Below are positions 60,974 through 64,000 of a stretch of DNA of 64,000 nt, piece after piece; the first letter of the stretch is position 1, and each line of letters begins with the position of its first letter. The notes beneath the pieces are model-generated. The model did not search any database. It saw nothing but the letters and a program-made list of their open reading frames with translations, and was not told the origin of the DNA. Made by a program: the position numbers and the translations under genes. Location of the stretch: contig CALSFV010000317.1 in the NCBI GenBank assembly GCA_943737045.1, forward strand, positions 250,001 to 314,000, read 5' to 3'. Source of the stretch: Parapristionchus giblindavisi (lineage: Eukaryota > Nematoda > Chromadorea > Rhabditida > Diplogasteridae).

Positions 60974-62173
60974 CTGTAATTGTGAGGTAGATCAAAGATC
61001 AAAGATCAAAGATCAAAGACCAAAGATCAAAGATCAATATGTTCTCGTGATCTAATAGCGTTATTTAAACTTTGATAATGCTGGACAGTGTTTGTGATAG
61101 TACAAAAAATTTCTAATGCACTGTTGAAAAATAACAAATAAAACGCCAAAAGCAGAGATTGCTCTCCTCGTTTTGTGTACTCTCTCGCCTCTGGTCTTTA
61201 GTTTTCGTGACGTCACGTTACCTCAATTCACCGATGGCAAGCAATCCTATGATAAGGTGGTGTGAGCCATTCGTCGTCCTGGAAAGCAGAAACAAATTTC
61301 AATTTTAAAATTTAAAAAAAAAAGGATCGACAATCAAAGATCGACACATTTATTCAGAGTCAACGGGTGAGAAGAGCAACGTAAAGGGCTCAAAGTTCAA
61401 CGCGAAACGTCATGGGAATCAAACATTTGGAAGAAAATAATAATGATAATAATAATAATAATACTAGTAGTGGTAATAATAATGAGATTATGTCCTCCGT
61501 ACTGAATTGACCTTGAATTGTCACTGGCTCTAGCAGTGATCACCCGCAGGACTGTGCTTTGAACAGCTTTATCTTTTACCTTTTTCTAGGGTGAGCGGTC
61601 GCTCTTGTTTTCAAAATAAAGAGAATCGGGGAAAGAGAGATGATGAATATTTTGGAAAGGTATAAGTATAAATTATACTTACACGTCATAATTAACACTA
61701 GAAAATCTTTAAAAATATTAAAATACTATATGGTGTGGGGGCCGCTACGCCTGATGAAAGGAGGGATGAGAGATGAGATAGGAAGTTCAAGAAGGGGTTC
61801 AAAATGATCAGACTAAGAGGAGAAAAGGGGGTTTTTATGTGCTATTTAAAAACTGCAAAAAGATTAAAAGATTACACTCTCTCTCCGCTCTTTTAATACC
61901 TGTTTTTCTACTCTTAGGTTCGGTTGAAATTTGTTTGATTGAATGAACAAAGATGATTTTTTAGCATTTCTGCTATACTTAAGAGACCGGCTCGGTAAGA
62001 CTCGAGCATGGTCCGGACATTCGCGAGGAATTTTGATCTGGGCCTCAATACTTTCATCATATACACATACCGGGGGGAGACCGATGAAAGTTATAGAGAA
62101 AATGCGCTTTGGCTCAAACCCGGCTCAAATATGTCACATTAATTGAAAAATTGAAAAATTCATATCTTCTCAA
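60974..62173. other. K2P upstream region; possible 5' UTR exon, otherwise no gene
   Basis: A TTTGATC array (60990-61036, plus-strand GATCAAAGATC) precedes the start codon. A possible non-coding exon is at about 61222-61279 (minus; CTTTCCAG on its right, GTAACG donor on its left). A family-3 copy is at 61135-61215. The open frame 61943-62146 has no recognised feature. Confidence 0.4.
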
Positions 62174-64000
62174 TCATGATAGCTAGGAATTTTATTTCTT
62201 TTTATTAGTGAATAACATGTCATGCACTCTTACAAACACAGCTGAACAGCAATATCATATCGTTTTGAATATGTTTTTTCGTGTCTGATTTTCAGATTTT
62301 TTTCTTCTATCCTCGTTGAAGAGATACTGCAAGAAAATTCATAGTGCATATTGTAGCCCTGACGATTATGTACATGGTGGTCATCTTCCCTTGGCCAGCC
62401 AGTTTGTCATAAGCCTCGAGAATTGCAACTGAATGTGAGATATGTGCAAATTTCAAAAATCGAAAATTAAATTTCTTGAAATTCGCAAGAGTAAGAGGTA
62501 GCTTTATTATGCCATTTTACTCGTAGTGATGAGCGTACATAGGAAAAATATACAAATAGACTCGGACTACATTTTAAAAAAAATTGAGAAAAATAATTAT
62601 TTTATTTTTATTTTTTCAACTCCCACATTCAGTCGACCGTCAAGGCAAGTTGATTCATAGGGCGGATGGTGACTGATGCATGTGCGTTTGCAGAGACGAC
62701 TGCCACGTGAAGAATCGTAGTTTCGCAGATCTCGAATTTATTTTTTTATTTATCAAACTTGAATATTTATATGTTTCTTTCATATAAATCGGTTGGAAGG
62801 TAGCGTACTGCATCCAAAGCTATACCATTTCTATCAGTAGGAGTATACGGTATTGAACTACTGTAATCGCCAGAAATCGCGAACTGATTTTTTTTTCAGT
62901 CGACCTATGATTCTCAACCATGACCCCGGGTTCATGGTTGAGAATGGCTGAGGTCGAAAAATTCATGATGATCCCAGACCAAATATTATTAAGTATTATA
63001 TCATCAGTGGGCCAACTTTTATTTTTATGGATACCATAGCTCGAATTACCGTACTCTAGCTACCGTATCCTATAATAATGTGGTGAGATTCTCGGAAAAT
63101 TCAGGTGCGTGCATTACTATTACGGTAATTCGAGCTATGGTATCCATAAAAATAAAAGTTGGCCCACTGTTGATATAATGCTTAATAATATTTGGTCTGG
63201 GATCATCATGAATTTTTCGACCTCAACCATTCTCAACCATGAACCCGGGGTCATGGTTGAGAATCATAGGTCGACTGAAAAAAAAATCAGTTCGCGATTT
63301 CTGGCGATTACAGTAGTTCAATACCGTATACTCCTACTGATAGAAATGGTATAGCTTTGGATGCAGTACGCTACCTTCCAACCGATTTATATGAAAGAAA
63401 CATATAAATATTCAAGTTTGATAAATAAAAAAATAAATTCGAGATCTGCGAAACGACGATTCTTCACGTGGCAGTCGTCTCTGCAAACGCACATGCATCA
63501 GTCACCATCCGCCCTATGAATCAACTTGCCTTGACGGTCGACTGAATGTGGGAGTTGAAAAAATAAAAATAAAATAATTATTTTTCTCAATTTTTTTAAA
63601 ATGTAGTCCGACTCTATTTGTATATTTTTCCTATGTACGCTCATCACTACGAGTAAAATGACATAATAAAGATACCTCTTACTCTTGCGAATTTCAAGAA
63701 ATTTAATTTTCGATTTTTGAAATTTGCACATATCTCACATTCAGTTGCAATTCTCGAGGCTTATGACAAACTGGCTGGCCAAGGGAAGATGACCACCATG
63801 TACATAATCGTCAGGGCTACAATATGCACTATGAATTTTCTTGCAGTATCTCTTCAACGAGGATAGAAGAAAAAAAATCTGAAAATCAGACACGAAAAAA
63901 CATATTCAAAACGATATGATATTGCTGTTCAGCTGTGTTTGTAAGAGCGCATGACATGTTATTCACTAATAAAAAGAAATAAAATTCCTAGCTATCATGA
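62174..64000. repeat. very large palindrome, at least 1.83 kb, cut by window end
   Basis: The left arm 62174-63054 is the near-perfect reverse complement of 63121-64000. The spacer is about 66 bp (63055-63120). The mirrored pairs still match at the last base of the window, so the arms extend further right; the left arm may end near 62174 or before. Words checked at both ends: TCATGATAGCTAGGAATTTT and GAATTACCGTA. No TIR or target duplication can be judged. No protein is encoded in either arm. Confidence 0.95.

Overview
The window reads as nuclear DNA of a small-genome animal, most likely a nematode outside Caenorhabditis. It is AT-rich. Every confident gene is split into short exons (about 20-200 nt) whose phases join without a break. 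Introns start GTAAG, GTGAG or GTACG and end mostly in TTTCAG or similar, and one is only 47 nt. Single exons preceded by TTTCAG look like trans-splice acceptors. No operon, ribosome binding site, phage or CRISPR feature was seen. I read the gene models by joining exons by phase and reading frame; none was tested by alignment or RNA data.

Layout. 1.3-2.3 kb (-): a 107-aa one-pass membrane protein. 2.5-6.1 kb (+): a 14-exon cysteine-containing protein of unknown family. 7.6-9.0 kb (+): a 178-aa secreted cysteine-rich protein, with LINE reverse-transcriptase remnants on both sides. 9.7-12.4 kb (-): a 441-aa type I membrane protein with a repeated PP/G-P motif. 13.6-24.6 kb (-): a complete 33-exon Argonaute of 1013 aa with all four slicer residues in place. 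28.3-30.2 kb (+): a 300-aa protein with amplified exons and one intron made almost wholly of a tRNA-like sequence. 30.9-35.2 kb: two similar tiny membrane proteins, a gene of unknown family with a triplicated splice acceptor, and two tRNA-Arg(ACG) genes in opposite orientation. 38.3-40.6 kb (-): a charged protein, 5' end unresolved. 41.5-61.0 kb (-): a 17-exon, 523-aa two-pore-domain (K2P/TWK) potassium channel with a small antisense gene nested in its last intron. 62.2-64.0 kb: one arm pair of a palindrome longer than 1.8 kb that runs off the window.

The genes do not form a pathway. What ties the window together is repeat invasion of introns. It includes about 25 copies of a 100-120 bp near-palindromic element, a second TTAA-flanked hairpin family, hAT-like elements with 8-bp target duplications, a 1453-bp Tc1/mariner-like foldback, and TTAA elements carrying tRNA-like modules. 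Simple intron motifs (TTTGATC arrays and TACNGTA) and ATT microsatellites are also common. Many of these would fold into hairpins in the pre-mRNA, including in the Argonaute's own introns.
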